A DNA stretch of 37,371 nucleotides from HyVt-560 sp964577195 (lineage in GTDB: Bacteria > Pseudomonadota > Gammaproteobacteria > UWMA-0217), in assembly GCA_964577195.1 (NCBI GenBank), contig CAZNYF010000005.1, forward strand, positions 1-37,371, in the 5' to 3' direction. Under the pieces are notes generated by a model. That model was not told where the DNA came from and searched no databases. It saw only the letters and a program-made list of their open reading frames with translations. Of the stretch, positions 1 through 7,629 are shown one piece after another (within the stretch, counting starts at the first letter, position 1; each line of letters opens with the position of its first letter). The position numbers and the translations under genes are program-made.

Positions 1-45
1 ACGTTTATCACTATATTCTGCTGAGTGGAAATAGCTATTGCAGGA

Positions 46-315
46 TTATTCTTCTTCACCAAATTTATCTTTTATGAGTTCTTCCAGAGCAGTGGTAGCG
101 TCCAGTTCATCGTCACCATCGATATGCAGAGTTAGTTCACTCCCCAGTGATGCGGCCAGCATCATCACGCCCATGATGCTTTTCCCATTGACTCTGCGGG
201 CATTCTTTTGAACATCGATTTCACTGCTGTATTTAGAGGCAGTAGCAACAAACTTCGCCGCCGCCCGAGCATGCAACCCGAGCTTATTAACTATATTTAC
301 TTTCGATTCAATCAT
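46..315 (-). CDS. ptsH: HPr phosphocarrier protein (Ntr-type, NPr-like)
   Basis: Small phosphocarrier of the phosphotransferase system, 89 residues, cytoplasmic. The N-terminal motif KLGLHARAAAKF carries the phosphorylatable His at residue 15. NGKSIMGVMML carries Ser46, the regulatory site used by HPr kinase. I start it at the ATG at 315, because the reading frame upstream has no family similarity and runs into the preceding gene. It is the last gene of the rpoN-hpf-ptsN-hprK-rapZ-EIIA-HPr series and lies 7 bases after the EIIA stop. Family knowledge: HPr takes phosphate from enzyme I on His15 and passes it to EIIA proteins. Enzyme I is not in this window. No sugar permease is present, so a regulatory role is inferred. 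The symbol could equally be ptsO/npr. Confidence 0.93.
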   Translation of the reverse strand: MIESKVNIVNKLGLHARAAAKFVATASKYSSEIDVQKNARRVNGKSIMGVMMLAASLGSELTLHIDGDDELDATTALEELIKDKFGEEE

Positions 316-322
316 AGTTTCA

Positions 323-715
323 TCAAGTTTTTTCACACAAAATAATACCGTCATGACCACCAGTTAACGCTTTGGTGACCAAGATGGGCAAAGATAAGTC
401 TGGATAATTCATTACCCGGATCAACATAGATAAATTTATTCCAGAAATCACCTCAATATTGTCACGCGACAGTAGTCTGACGGAAATATTACTGGGTGTA
501 GATCCAAACAAGTCTGTCAGAACCAGGACACCGTCACCATCATCTAAACGTTCGCACATGACATTGGCAACAGCCCCCATATCCTCGGGAATGCAATCTG
601 CATCTATCGGTAAGGTTTCAACCTTGAGCGGGCAAAAGTTAATGGTTTTGCGGGCAGTTCTCAGCATCGAGTCGCCTAGATCCTGATGCGTGATAATGAG
701 TACTCCAACTGTCAT
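323..715 (-). CDS. PTS EIIA component, mannose/fructose family (stand-alone)
   Basis: A 130-residue stand-alone EIIA domain of the mannose (Man) superfamily. The start of the protein, VGVLIITHQDLGDSML, has the phosphorylatable His at residue 10 in the usual position. A glycine-rich stretch, ALTGGHDGI, follows near the C-terminus. The start is the ATG at 715; a longer frame to 760 overlaps rapZ and adds no family-like residues. It lies 10 bases after the rapZ stop and just before HPr. No EIIB, EIIC or EIID Man component is nearby, so it cannot by itself serve sugar transport. Such orphan EIIA-Man proteins in Proteobacteria are thought to be regulatory. The phosphate donor is presumably the adjacent HPr (inference). 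Confidence 0.9.
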   Translation of the reverse strand: MTVGVLIITHQDLGDSMLRTARKTINFCPLKVETLPIDADCIPEDMGAVANVMCERLDDGDGVLVLTDLFGSTPSNISVRLLSRDNIEVISGINLSMLIRVMNYPDLSLPILVTKALTGGHDGIILCEKT

Positions 716-725
716 AGCAGCAGCC

Positions 726-1583
726 TTATAAATCCCGGTGCCGGGTTTTGACAGCATCACCCAACTGGTCTTTTAGTTTCGCACCCAGCTTGTCAGCCAA
801 GTAGACCGATCGATGCCGGCCGCCGGTACAGCCAAGAGAAATGGTTACGTAGCTGCGATTGCTCGCTGCGAGGCGCGGCATCCAGGTTGTCAAAAAGCGA
901 CTGATATCCTGATACATTTCATTCACTTCTTCACGCTCCGCCAGAAACTTGGCGACGGGCTGATCTAACCCACTGAAGGGGCGTAGTTTTGCATCCCAAT
1001 GCGGGTTGGGTAAACAACGTAAATCAAATACGTAATCCGAATCCAGAGGAATGCCGTGTTTAAAACCAAATGACTGAATCAGCACCGAAAGTTTGCGCTC
1101 ACCACTGTCATTGGGATGAACCCTTTCGCGAACTACCAGGCTAAGGTCATGGACTGAGTATTGGGAGGTATCGATCTGTAAATCTGCCAAGCCGGCAACT
1201 TTCGAGAGCAGCTGTTTTTCTTTTTGAATCGCCTCAATTAAAGGTAACCCCTCATGTGTTAGCGGATGCTTGCGGCGGGTTTCTCCATAGCGTTTGATCA
1301 AGACAGTTTCACGCGCCTGTAAAAACAGTACGGTCAGATGATGACCAGCAGCCCGTAATTCAATAATGATATTTTCGAAATCGTTGAGTTCATCAGAGCC
1401 AGAACGCGCATCAATACCAACAGCCACATCTTGATGGTGCAATTCTTTAGTCAAATTTCTGAGCACAGTGAGTAACAGCCCCACCGGCAAATTATCGATG
1501 CAGTAGTATCCTTCATCTTCGAGCACATTCAGTGCAATAGATTTACCGGAACCTGAAAGCCCGCTGACGATAAAAATGTTCAT
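726..1583 (-). CDS. rapZ: RapZ, RNase adapter / nucleotide-binding protein
   Basis: Protein of 285 residues with a Walker A motif GLSGSGKS at residues 8-15. The C-terminal signature GCTGGRHRSVYLA begins near residue 251. Together these are diagnostic of the RapZ (YvcJ/YhbJ) family. In E. coli RapZ binds small RNAs and delivers GlmZ to RNase E, controlling GlmS and so amino-sugar supply for the envelope. Whether GlmY/GlmZ-like RNAs exist here cannot be seen. The start ATG overlaps the hprK stop by 4 bases (ATGA), implying translational coupling. Its place between hprK and the EIIA/HPr genes is the common arrangement. Confidence 0.95.
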   Translation of the reverse strand: MNIFIVSGLSGSGKSIALNVLEDEGYYCIDNLPVGLLLTVLRNLTKELHHQDVAVGIDARSGSDELNDFENIIIELRAAGHHLTVLFLQARETVLIKRYGETRRKHPLTHEGLPLIEAIQKEKQLLSKVAGLADLQIDTSQYSVHDLSLVVRERVHPNDSGERKLSVLIQSFGFKHGIPLDSDYVFDLRCLPNPHWDAKLRPFSGLDQPVAKFLAEREEVNEMYQDISRFLTTWMPRLAASNRSYVTISLGCTGGRHRSVYLADKLGAKLKDQLGDAVKTRHRDL

Positions 1584-2524
1584 TCTTTTGTCTGACTATG
1601 AATCTGATTATTTAATCGCACCCTGAAATCATCCGCAGCAGAATACCCATTGGTTTTCAAAATCTGGTTTCTCGCGGCAGCTTCAACCAAAATGGCTAAA
1701 TTTCGCCCCGGCGCAACAGGAATGGTTATTTCCGGCACTTTAATACCCAGTATTTCTCTCTCATTACTTAGCCCTTCAAGTCGATTGTCTTCATTAAAAT
1801 GCGCATCCGACATCGGCACCAAATTGACTACCATGCGTAAATATTTTTTCTGCTTGATACTGGCATCACCAAACATCGCCCTGATATTTAAGATGCCCAA
1901 GCCTCGCACCTCCAGAAAATCTTGCAACAGCTCCGGAGACTCTCCCGATAACGTCGTCGGAGATACTCGAGAAAATTTTGGTGCATCATCTGCAATTAAT
2001 CGATTTCCACGTGTTACTAGCTCTAACGCCAGCTCGCTTTTACCAATAGCCGACTCTCCGGTCAGCAGCAAACCAATCCCAGCAACTTCCAGAAATACTC
2101 CGTGTAATACTACCTGTTCCGCCAGCTCCTGAGCGAGAAAAAATTGTATTTCAGAGAGTAATTCATAGGTTTTTAGAGACGAACGAAATAGCGCAACCTG
2201 AGCTTCATCACACCGCTGCGCCAATTGTTCAAAGGGTTCTACATGTTCAGCAAGCACTAAAATGGCGACTTGCCCCAAGAACAGGCGATCAATTTTCTTT
2301 TTTCTAGAATCTGCGCTGAGTCGTTTCAGGTATTGCGCTTCACGATAACCGATTAACTGGATCTGGTTAGCGTGGATTAAATTGAGGTGACCTACCAAGC
2401 CGATAACACCAGAACTCGCATCATCCAGATAACCGTCTCCAGCAGTGCGCCCTGCCAGCCATTGGATATCCAGCCTATGCTTTAGCTGCTCGTAAAGTTC
2501 TGAAATAGCGAGCCGGGTGCTCAT
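1580..2524 (-). CDS. hprK: HPr kinase/phosphorylase
   Basis: Bifunctional enzyme that phosphorylates and dephosphorylates HPr at Ser46; 314 residues, normal for the family. Residues 1-125 form the usual variable N-terminal domain. The C-terminal domain has a His at 141 (LHGVFLEV), a P-loop GESAIGKSELALEL at 156-169, a DD pair at 179-180, and the family signature LEVRGLGILNIRAMFG at about 204-219. The P-loop has Ala at residue 159 where Gly is usual. HPr in the same operon keeps Ser46, so substrate and enzyme are matched. hprK is absent from enteric bacteria but occurs in many other Proteobacteria with incomplete PTS. The gene ends within the first codon of rapZ. Confidence 0.95.
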   Translation of the reverse strand: MSTRLAISELYEQLKHRLDIQWLAGRTAGDGYLDDASSGVIGLVGHLNLIHANQIQLIGYREAQYLKRLSADSRKKKIDRLFLGQVAILVLAEHVEPFEQLAQRCDEAQVALFRSSLKTYELLSEIQFFLAQELAEQVVLHGVFLEVAGIGLLLTGESAIGKSELALELVTRGNRLIADDAPKFSRVSPTTLSGESPELLQDFLEVRGLGILNIRAMFGDASIKQKKYLRMVVNLVPMSDAHFNEDNRLEGLSNEREILGIKVPEITIPVAPGRNLAILVEAAARNQILKTNGYSAADDFRVRLNNQIHSQTKE

Positions 2525-2558
2525 AGTGTTTAAATATAGTTAAGGTTCCAGCGGCGTG

Positions 2559-3074
2559 TCAGCTCGCCTGTTGCGCAGATATCACAGGCGTCGCCACATC
2601 ATGCTCTTGCTGGGCAAAGCGCTCTGCGGCATCACTGAGATACTCATACAACAATGCGCTTTCATGCTGATCTCGAAGATGTGCGAGGAACTGGCTATCA
2701 CTCAACAGTTCCGCGAGCTTTGCTAAAATTTCCAAGTGTTCTTGTGTAGATTCTTCTGGTACCACCAGTGCAAATAATATGTCCACCGGCAATCCATCCG
2801 GGGCATCGTAATCAATCCCGGCATCAATCTTCACCAGCGCAATGCTGGCTTTTTCCATGTCTGCCAGTCGGCAGTGTGGGATCGCAACGCCCTTCCCCAA
2901 AGCGGTTGTACCTAATCGTTCCCGCTCCATCAACGCATCAAATATTTGATCATGATTGAGCTGGGGATTCACATCAGCTAATAAACCCGCGAGTTTTTCC
3001 AGCGCGCGCTTTTTGCTCGAGATTTCTTCGATGCAAATAATAGCTTCAGGGGAGGTTAGCGTTGCGAGATTCAT
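2559..3074 (-). CDS. ptsN: Nitrogen-regulatory PTS protein EIIA-Ntr
   Basis: EIIA of the fructose/mannitol family, 171 residues, cytoplasmic. The active-site His is residue 67 within GKGVAIPHCRL, followed by the conserved run to about residue 115 (DILFALVVPE). Family knowledge: EIIA-Ntr takes phosphate from NPr. Depending on phosphorylation state, it binds targets such as the potassium transporter TrkA and the sensor KdpD in E. coli. trkA and trkH occur about 9 kb away in this window, which makes a potassium link plausible but unproven. The gene is 34 bases from hprK and 26 bases from hpf, in the order seen in many Gammaproteobacteria. Confidence 0.95.
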   Translation of the reverse strand: MNLATLTSPEAIICIEEISSKKRALEKLAGLLADVNPQLNHDQIFDALMERERLGTTALGKGVAIPHCRLADMEKASIALVKIDAGIDYDAPDGLPVDILFALVVPEESTQEHLEILAKLAELLSDSQFLAHLRDQHESALLYEYLSDAAERFAQQEHDVATPVISAQQAS

Positions 3075-3100
3075 ACTTTAGTAATGTTAGTTTAGTATTC

Positions 3101-3457
3101 TTAACTTGGTGTTGTTGCCTCATCGAGCATGGTTGCCTGATGTCGATGAGAACCTTCATTGTGATTACGATGATGATTAGTCATCTTTTCTTTGTGTTTT
3201 ACAACTTGTCGATCTAACTTGTCGACCATTGCATCGATTGAAGCGTACATGTCTTCGCCAACAGCGTCAGCAAAAATCGTACTACCACTCACATGGATGG
3301 ATGCCTCGGCTTTTTGACGAAGCTTTTCCACCGTCAAAATGACGTGGCTATCCAATACCTGATCAAAGTGCCGATCCAGGCGTGAAAATTTTTCCTTTAC
3401 ATAGGCTCTTAGTGAGTCAGTGACTTCAACATGATGTCCGGTCAAGGTTAACTGCAT
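3101..3457 (-). CDS. hpf: Ribosome hibernation promoting factor (HPF/YfiA family)
   Basis: Protein of 118 residues that begins MQLTLTGHHVEVTDSL and carries the conserved VEKLRQKAEASIHV and YASIDAMVDKLDRQ segments. HPF binds the 30S decoding region and promotes 100S ribosome dimers in stationary phase. The start at 3457 is fixed by a strong ribosome-binding site, AAGGAGATCT, just upstream; the longer frame reaching 3745 is non-coding and overlaps rpoN. Compared with the short HPF of E. coli (about 95 residues), it has a His- and Asn-rich tail, including KEKMTNHHRNHNEGSHRH. A 265-base leader separates it from rpoN and contains a nested hairpin, listed separately. Confidence 0.93.
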   Translation of the reverse strand: MQLTLTGHHVEVTDSLRAYVKEKFSRLDRHFDQVLDSHVILTVEKLRQKAEASIHVSGSTIFADAVGEDMYASIDAMVDKLDRQVVKHKEKMTNHHRNHNEGSHRHQATMLDEATTPS

Positions 3458-3722
3458 AATAGATCTCCTTTTCAATGGATTTAAAACCCTCCAGATTGAG
3501 CCTGAATTACGAAAGCGCTCAAATAGCAGGAAGGATGAGCTAATCCGCTTTAACCTCAGAAATGAGGGCAAATAACGGCGGATTAGTAGAATCGCCCAAT
3601 AGTTGGACGGAAATGAATCTAAAAAAGAATAAGAACTTCGGCTTAGAGGAGAAACGATAGGTTGCAGGAAAGGGTGTCGGCGATGAACCAACAACATTGA
3701 TTTCAGGTTGATTACCAAAAAA
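3458..3722 (-). promoter_or_regulatory. rpoN-hpf intergenic leader with nested hairpin
   Basis: This 265-base stretch has no convincing gene. It holds a nested inverted repeat: outer 9-base arms CTAATCCGC at 3540-3548 and GCGGATTAG at 3578-3586 match perfectly. Inside them is a 5-base stem, CCTCA (3554-3558) and TGAGG (3563-3567), around GAAA as read on the plus strand. On the transcribed minus strand no T-run follows the stem, so it does not look like a simple intrinsic terminator of rpoN. It may be part of the hpf 5' leader. I could not find a clear sigma-70 or sigma-54 promoter by eye. Confidence 0.5.
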
Positions 3723-5195
3723 TCAGGCAATTCGTTTCCTTTCATTAGAGGGCGGTATTTGCATGGCTTCCCTATACTTGGCGACAGTTCGTCGCGCGAC
3801 CTTTATTCCGTGCTTACTTAATAACATAGTTGTAATTTTGCTATCACTCAAGGGCTTTTGATTATTTTCTTCGGCTATAAGGTTGCGAATCACCGCACGA
3901 ATGGCAGTTGCCGACGTATTTCCGCCATCAGAAGTGCCCAATTGGCTGGAAAAAAAGTACTTAAAACTCAAAACGCCACGCGGGGTGAGCATATATTTGC
4001 TATTGGTGACGCGCGAAATTGTCGATTCGTGCATCTCTACAATTTCAGCCACATCTCGCAGAATCATCGGCCGCATGGCTTCTTCGCCCTGCTCGAAAAA
4101 TGCCTGCTGTTTATCGACGATGACTGCCGCCACTTTAAGAATGGTGTCGTTGCGACTTTGAATGCTTTTCAGAAACCAGCGGGCTTCCTGAAGCTGGTCG
4201 CGGATATATTGGTTTTGCTCACTCTTGTCGCCACGCTTGACCAGCGAGGAGTAGTAAGGGTGAATTCTTAGCTGCGGAGAAACTTCCGCATTGAGTGAAG
4301 CCACCCAGGTATTACCGCGCTGCATAACGAAGACATCGGGTTTAACATAGTCCGCGGCTTTACCTCCAATGGCGGAACCAGGGCGCGGTTTGAGACTGCG
4401 AATTAGATCCAGCACGTCTTCAACTTCATTTGTCGTTAGTCTGCTGCGACTGGTTAAGCGTTTGAGATTCTGTTTTTCTAATTCAGGGAAGTATCGCTCA
4501 AGGATGAGTTTGGTGTGTGCTACGACCGACCGCGTATTATCGAGACCCTTAACCTGTAGCAGTAAATTCTCACGAAGATCCAGCGATCCACAACCAATCG
4601 GCTCAAACTGCAAAATGTGTTTTCTAACCGCTTCGAGCTCATCAAGCTCTAGCGGATCATCAAGCTGATCCGCTAACTCATCGACAAGACAGCTATGTAG
4701 ATCCGGTAACGATTCACCCAGATAGCCATCGTCTTTAATTGCATCAATAATCGCTGTACCAATAGCCCGATCCAAAGCGGATAAATTGGTAAGCTCCAGT
4801 TGCTCCTGAAGATGTTCGCGCAAACTGGTTTCCAACTGTCCCAGGTTTTCCAGCATATCGGAGATATCGTTGTCACCCGCCGTACTGCGTGGCGCGGGCA
4901 TGCCAGTGTAGATAGATTCCCAGTCAGTATCGACGGGTAATTCGGTAGGGATTATGTCTTGTTGATCAAGTGATACAGGACTGTCTTGATCTATGGATAC
5001 AGCGGGTTCTGGTAGAGCTTCCACAGGCGACCGATCAGTCTCGTCAATCTCTAGCAAAGGGTTTTGCTCGATCATTTCCTGAACCTGATTTTGCAGCTCC
5101 AATGCAGAGTATTGCAGCAGTTTGATCGTTTGCTGCAACTGGGGCGTCAGTGCAAGTGACTGGCCCATCCTGAGCTGTAGTCCCGTTTTAAGCAT
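3723..5195 (-). CDS. rpoN: RNA polymerase sigma-54 factor
   Basis: Sigma-54, 490 residues. Region I is evident at the N-terminus (LKTGLQLRMGQSLALTPQLQ and the Gln/Leu-rich continuation). An acidic, low-complexity region II follows at about residues 60-110. A core-binding domain comes next, then the C-terminal RpoN box ARRTVAKYREAM close to the end. The start ATG at 5195 matches where homologues begin; 19 further codons upstream lack similarity. Sigma-54 needs AAA+ activators with a GAFTGA loop. The NtrX-like regulator in this window lacks that loop, so the activators must lie elsewhere. The gene sits between lptB and hpf, the classic gammaproteobacterial arrangement. The 124-base gap from lptB may hold a promoter, but I see no clear one. 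Confidence 0.97.
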   Translation of the reverse strand: MLKTGLQLRMGQSLALTPQLQQTIKLLQYSALELQNQVQEMIEQNPLLEIDETDRSPVEALPEPAVSIDQDSPVSLDQQDIIPTELPVDTDWESIYTGMPAPRSTAGDNDISDMLENLGQLETSLREHLQEQLELTNLSALDRAIGTAIIDAIKDDGYLGESLPDLHSCLVDELADQLDDPLELDELEAVRKHILQFEPIGCGSLDLRENLLLQVKGLDNTRSVVAHTKLILERYFPELEKQNLKRLTSRSRLTTNEVEDVLDLIRSLKPRPGSAIGGKAADYVKPDVFVMQRGNTWVASLNAEVSPQLRIHPYYSSLVKRGDKSEQNQYIRDQLQEARWFLKSIQSRNDTILKVAAVIVDKQQAFFEQGEEAMRPMILRDVAEIVEMHESTISRVTNSKYMLTPRGVLSFKYFFSSQLGTSDGGNTSATAIRAVIRNLIAEENNQKPLSDSKITTMLLSKHGIKVARRTVAKYREAMQIPPSNERKRIA

Positions 5196-5319
5196 GTTCT
5201 GTAATCCATATAAACATGGCTTGATTATGAGGATGTGAGACGCTTGCTGCAATCAATCTGGCGACATTTTAAGCAATGTCCATGCCAATACGTGAAAGAG
5301 TCAACAAAACGAGGAGAAA

Positions 5320-6045
5320 CTAGAGTGAAAAATTTTCACCGAGATAAAATCGCTTGACATCGGCGTTCGCCAGCAGCTCTTCGGGAGAACCTTCCGCCAT
5401 CAAATGACCATCGTGTAAGATATAACCTCGGGAACAGATTCCCAGAGTTTCCCTGACATTGTGATCTGTAATTAATACACCAATACCACGCTCACTAAGA
5501 TGCGTCACGATGCGTTGAATATCCAAGACCGAGATGGGATCAACCCCCGCAAATGGCTCATCCAACAGAATAAATGCTGGCTCGGTCGCTAACGCACGTG
5601 CAATTTCCACTCGTCGACGTTCTCCGCCAGAAAGGCTGATTCCCTGACTCTCTCGAATATGCTCGATTTGCAGCTCTTCCAGTAGCGACTGGAGCTTTTC
5701 GCCACGCGCCTGGCGATTCAATTCTTTTCGCAGTTCTAGCACTGCAAGGATATTTTGCTCAACCGTTAACTTGCGAAATACCGAGGCTTCCTGCGGCAGA
5801 TATCCTAAACCCAGTCTGGCACGCGCATGCATCGGCTGATGGGTAAGATTGTGTTCATCCAGGTTAACCTGTCCGGCATCGGCTTTAACCAAACCGACGA
5901 TAATGTAGAAACAAGTTGTCTTACCTGCCCCGTTCGGACCAAGTAGACCGACCACCTCACCACTCTCAACCGACATTGAAATACCATCCAGCACGGTTCG
6001 GCCTTTATAGGATTTTTTAATCTCAGTGGTATAAAGCCGGCTCAC
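5320..6045 (-). CDS. lptB: LPS export ABC transporter ATPase LptB
   Basis: Cytoplasmic ATPase that powers lipopolysaccharide extraction by LptB2FG; 241 residues. Walker A is GPNGAGKTT at 36-44, the ABC signature is ISLSGGERRRVEIARAL, and Walker B is AFILLDEPFAGVDP, followed by a switch His in LITDHNVRET. It begins with GTG at 6045, three bases after the lptA stop, and no in-frame ATG lies at a plausible place. It belongs to the kdsD-kdsC-lptC-lptA-lptB series. LptF and LptG are not in this window, which is normal because they are usually encoded elsewhere. Confidence 0.96.
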   Translation of the reverse strand: MSRLYTTEIKKSYKGRTVLDGISMSVESGEVVGLLGPNGAGKTTCFYIIVGLVKADAGQVNLDEHNLTHQPMHARARLGLGYLPQEASVFRKLTVEQNILAVLELRKELNRQARGEKLQSLLEELQIEHIRESQGISLSGGERRRVEIARALATEPAFILLDEPFAGVDPISVLDIQRIVTHLSERGIGVLITDHNVRETLGICSRGYILHDGHLMAEGSPEELLANADVKRFYLGENFSL

Positions 6046-6048
6046 AAA

Positions 6049-6579
6049 TTACTCTGAAGCAGGTTGCAGGATAACTTCGACACGACCTTTAGATTCTTTA
6101 CCACCGGCACTAAAATGGCCTGTTTTTAAGTTAAATTCTATACGATCATTGTTCACACTATTACCACCCTGTTTGAGCAACCCATCACCCTTAAGCAACA
6201 GAATTTCCTTAGCCGCGTTAAAATCTATGCTAGCGGCTTCGCCAAGCACTGGACGCCCATCAGATAGTACGGTGCTAAATCGTGCCGGATTACCTCGCGC
6301 CTCAAGTCGATCCAGTTGACCATTTTTGACAGTGGCGGTTAGGGAACTAGACGTTAGGCTCATTTCACCCTGACGTAGCTCTACATTGCCAGAATAAATA
6401 CTGATATTTTTGTTCGGATCGACTTCGACCTCATCGGCAAGAATTTTAATCGGTAATTTAGCATTGGCTGGCGCAATGCTCTGCTCCGCACCCTCATCCT
6501 CCAACTGCGCGATGACAAGCATCGGTAACCCGGACATTAGTGCCAATAGCAGACTCGGCAACACCCTTCTATGGAACAT
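6049..6579 (-). CDS. lptA: LPS transport periplasmic protein LptA
   Basis: Periplasmic bridge protein of the Lpt machine, 176 residues. It has a Sec signal peptide at about 1-24 (MFHRRVLPSLLLALMSG...) and then the OstA-like beta-jellyroll pattern, with ILADEVEVDPNKNISIYSGN and later NDRIEFNLKTGHF. I chose the ATG at 6579 because GAGGTG sits at the right distance upstream; a GTG at 6594 is a poorer alternative. The start overlaps the end of lptC. LptA carries LPS from LptC to LptD in the outer membrane. Confidence 0.93.
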   Translation of the reverse strand: MFHRRVLPSLLLALMSGLPMLVIAQLEDEGAEQSIAPANAKLPIKILADEVEVDPNKNISIYSGNVELRQGEMSLTSSSLTATVKNGQLDRLEARGNPARFSTVLSDGRPVLGEAASIDFNAAKEILLLKGDGLLKQGGNSVNNDRIEFNLKTGHFSAGGKESKGRVEVILQPASE

Positions 6580-7111
6580 ACACACCTCGAACACGTTCAG
6601 ATAACTTTAGTGTATCTTGTCCCAAATCAGCCGTCATGGCAGCACTTTCAATCTGACTATTTCCCTGCGATATTGTCACACCCGATACCGAGGTGATGAT
6701 TTTGGACTCAAGATCAATATCCAGCTCCGGCGTCTGCATTTTAGCCAATGGGTTCTCCTCACGACTCAGCACCACGCCGCCACTCAGTTTTGCATTATCC
6801 ATTGCCTGATTAAATTCACCTGTTGACGCGGTAAGTTGCCAGATCCCCTGGTTGCTATCTTTAAGGTCAATCTGTGGAGAGCGAACAACCAATTTTTGAC
6901 TGTCGGATTTTCGCTCCAGCAACTCGCCTTGCAAGCGATGTGTTTGTTCACCTGAAACCTTGTAACCGCTCAGTGTGAAGTCTTTGAGATAAAAATCATT
7001 GTTCGCCTCAGCAACATTTTCCTGCGGAGCCTCGGTTGTTTTTGGGACAAACAAGACCACAGCCGCTATCGCAGCCAACAGAGAAACCAATATAATCGCT
7101 CTAGTAATCAT
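6569..7111 (-). CDS. lptC: LPS export protein LptC
   Basis: Bitopic inner-membrane protein of 180 residues. One N-terminal membrane helix (AIILVSLLAAIAAVVLFV, residues about 5-22) is followed by a periplasmic OstA-like domain with the segment DFTLSGYKVSGEQTHRLQGE. It accepts LPS from LptB2FG and hands it to LptA. The start codon overlaps the kdsC stop by 4 bases (ATGA) and its end overlaps lptA, so kdsC-lptC-lptA are probably translated in a coupled way. Sequence conservation in this family is low; identification rests on topology plus position. Confidence 0.92.
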   Translation of the reverse strand: MITRAIILVSLLAAIAAVVLFVPKTTEAPQENVAEANNDFYLKDFTLSGYKVSGEQTHRLQGELLERKSDSQKLVVRSPQIDLKDSNQGIWQLTASTGEFNQAMDNAKLSGGVVLSREENPLAKMQTPELDIDLESKIITSVSGVTISQGNSQIESAAMTADLGQDTLKLSERVRGVYVP

Positions 7112-7629
7112 AAATAACTATTTAGCTTATTCTCCAGTAAACCTTGCGCATCGAGAATGAATTCACACACTTCACGCGCCGCACCGCGTCCGCCTTTCGC
7201 GTCCGTCGTCCACGCGGCATGTTCTTTGACCCATGTATGCGCATCATTGACAGCTATGGGTAACCCCACTTGCGTCATCACCGGTAAGTCAATCACATCA
7301 TCACCCACGTAAGCGATCAGATCTGGTGTCAATCCGGTTTGCGCCAATAATTCTTTAAATGCAGGACGTTTATCACGATGGCCTTGCATCACGAGATCAA
7401 TGCCTAATTCCTGAGCTCTAACAGCCACCACATTCGACTTGCGCCCAGTGAGAATTGCAGTCTGTATACCACCTTCGTGCAGCATTCGAATCCCGTGACC
7501 ATCTTTGGAATTAAACGCCTTGTATTCCTGACCATCATCACCGATGAACAATGAACCGTCGGTTAACACGCCATCCACATCAAATATTACCAGTTCGATG
7601 GTCTTTGCGCGGTCGCGTAAATTATCCAT
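7108..7629 (-). CDS. kdsC: 3-deoxy-D-manno-octulosonate 8-phosphate phosphatase KdsC
   Basis: HAD-superfamily phosphatase, 173 residues, that removes the phosphate from Kdo-8-P on the way to lipopolysaccharide inner core. Catalytic aspartates are Asp17 and Asp19 in IFDVDGVLTDG. Motif II is AILTGRKS, the motif III Lys is in the HRDKRPAF region, and motif IV is VGDDVIDLP. The KGGRGAARE segment near the C-terminus is typical of KdsC. The start ATG directly abuts the kdsD stop (TGAATG). It acts just after Kdo-8-P synthase, which is not in the window. Confidence 0.96.
   Translation of the reverse strand: MDNLRDRAKTIELVIFDVDGVLTDGSLFIGDDGQEYKAFNSKDGHGIRMLHEGGIQTAILTGRKSNVVAVRAQELGIDLVMQGHRDKRPAFKELLAQTGLTPDLIAYVGDDVIDLPVMTQVGLPIAVNDAHTWVKEHAAWTTDAKGGRGAAREVCEFILDAQGLLENKLNSYL

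Noticed and set aside
30..39. AATAGCTATT palindrome downstream of HPr as a fragment of the dispersed repeat
   Set aside because: Only ten bases match the repeat core and no arm sequence is present.
3458..3745. N-terminal extension of hpf to 3745
   Set aside because: It overlaps the rpoN coding end, has no family similarity, and a strong ribosome-binding site marks the start at 3457.
4369..4668. A 99-codon open frame opposite rpoN
   Set aside because: Same reasoning: Ser- and Arg-rich antisense shadow with no similarity to any known domain.
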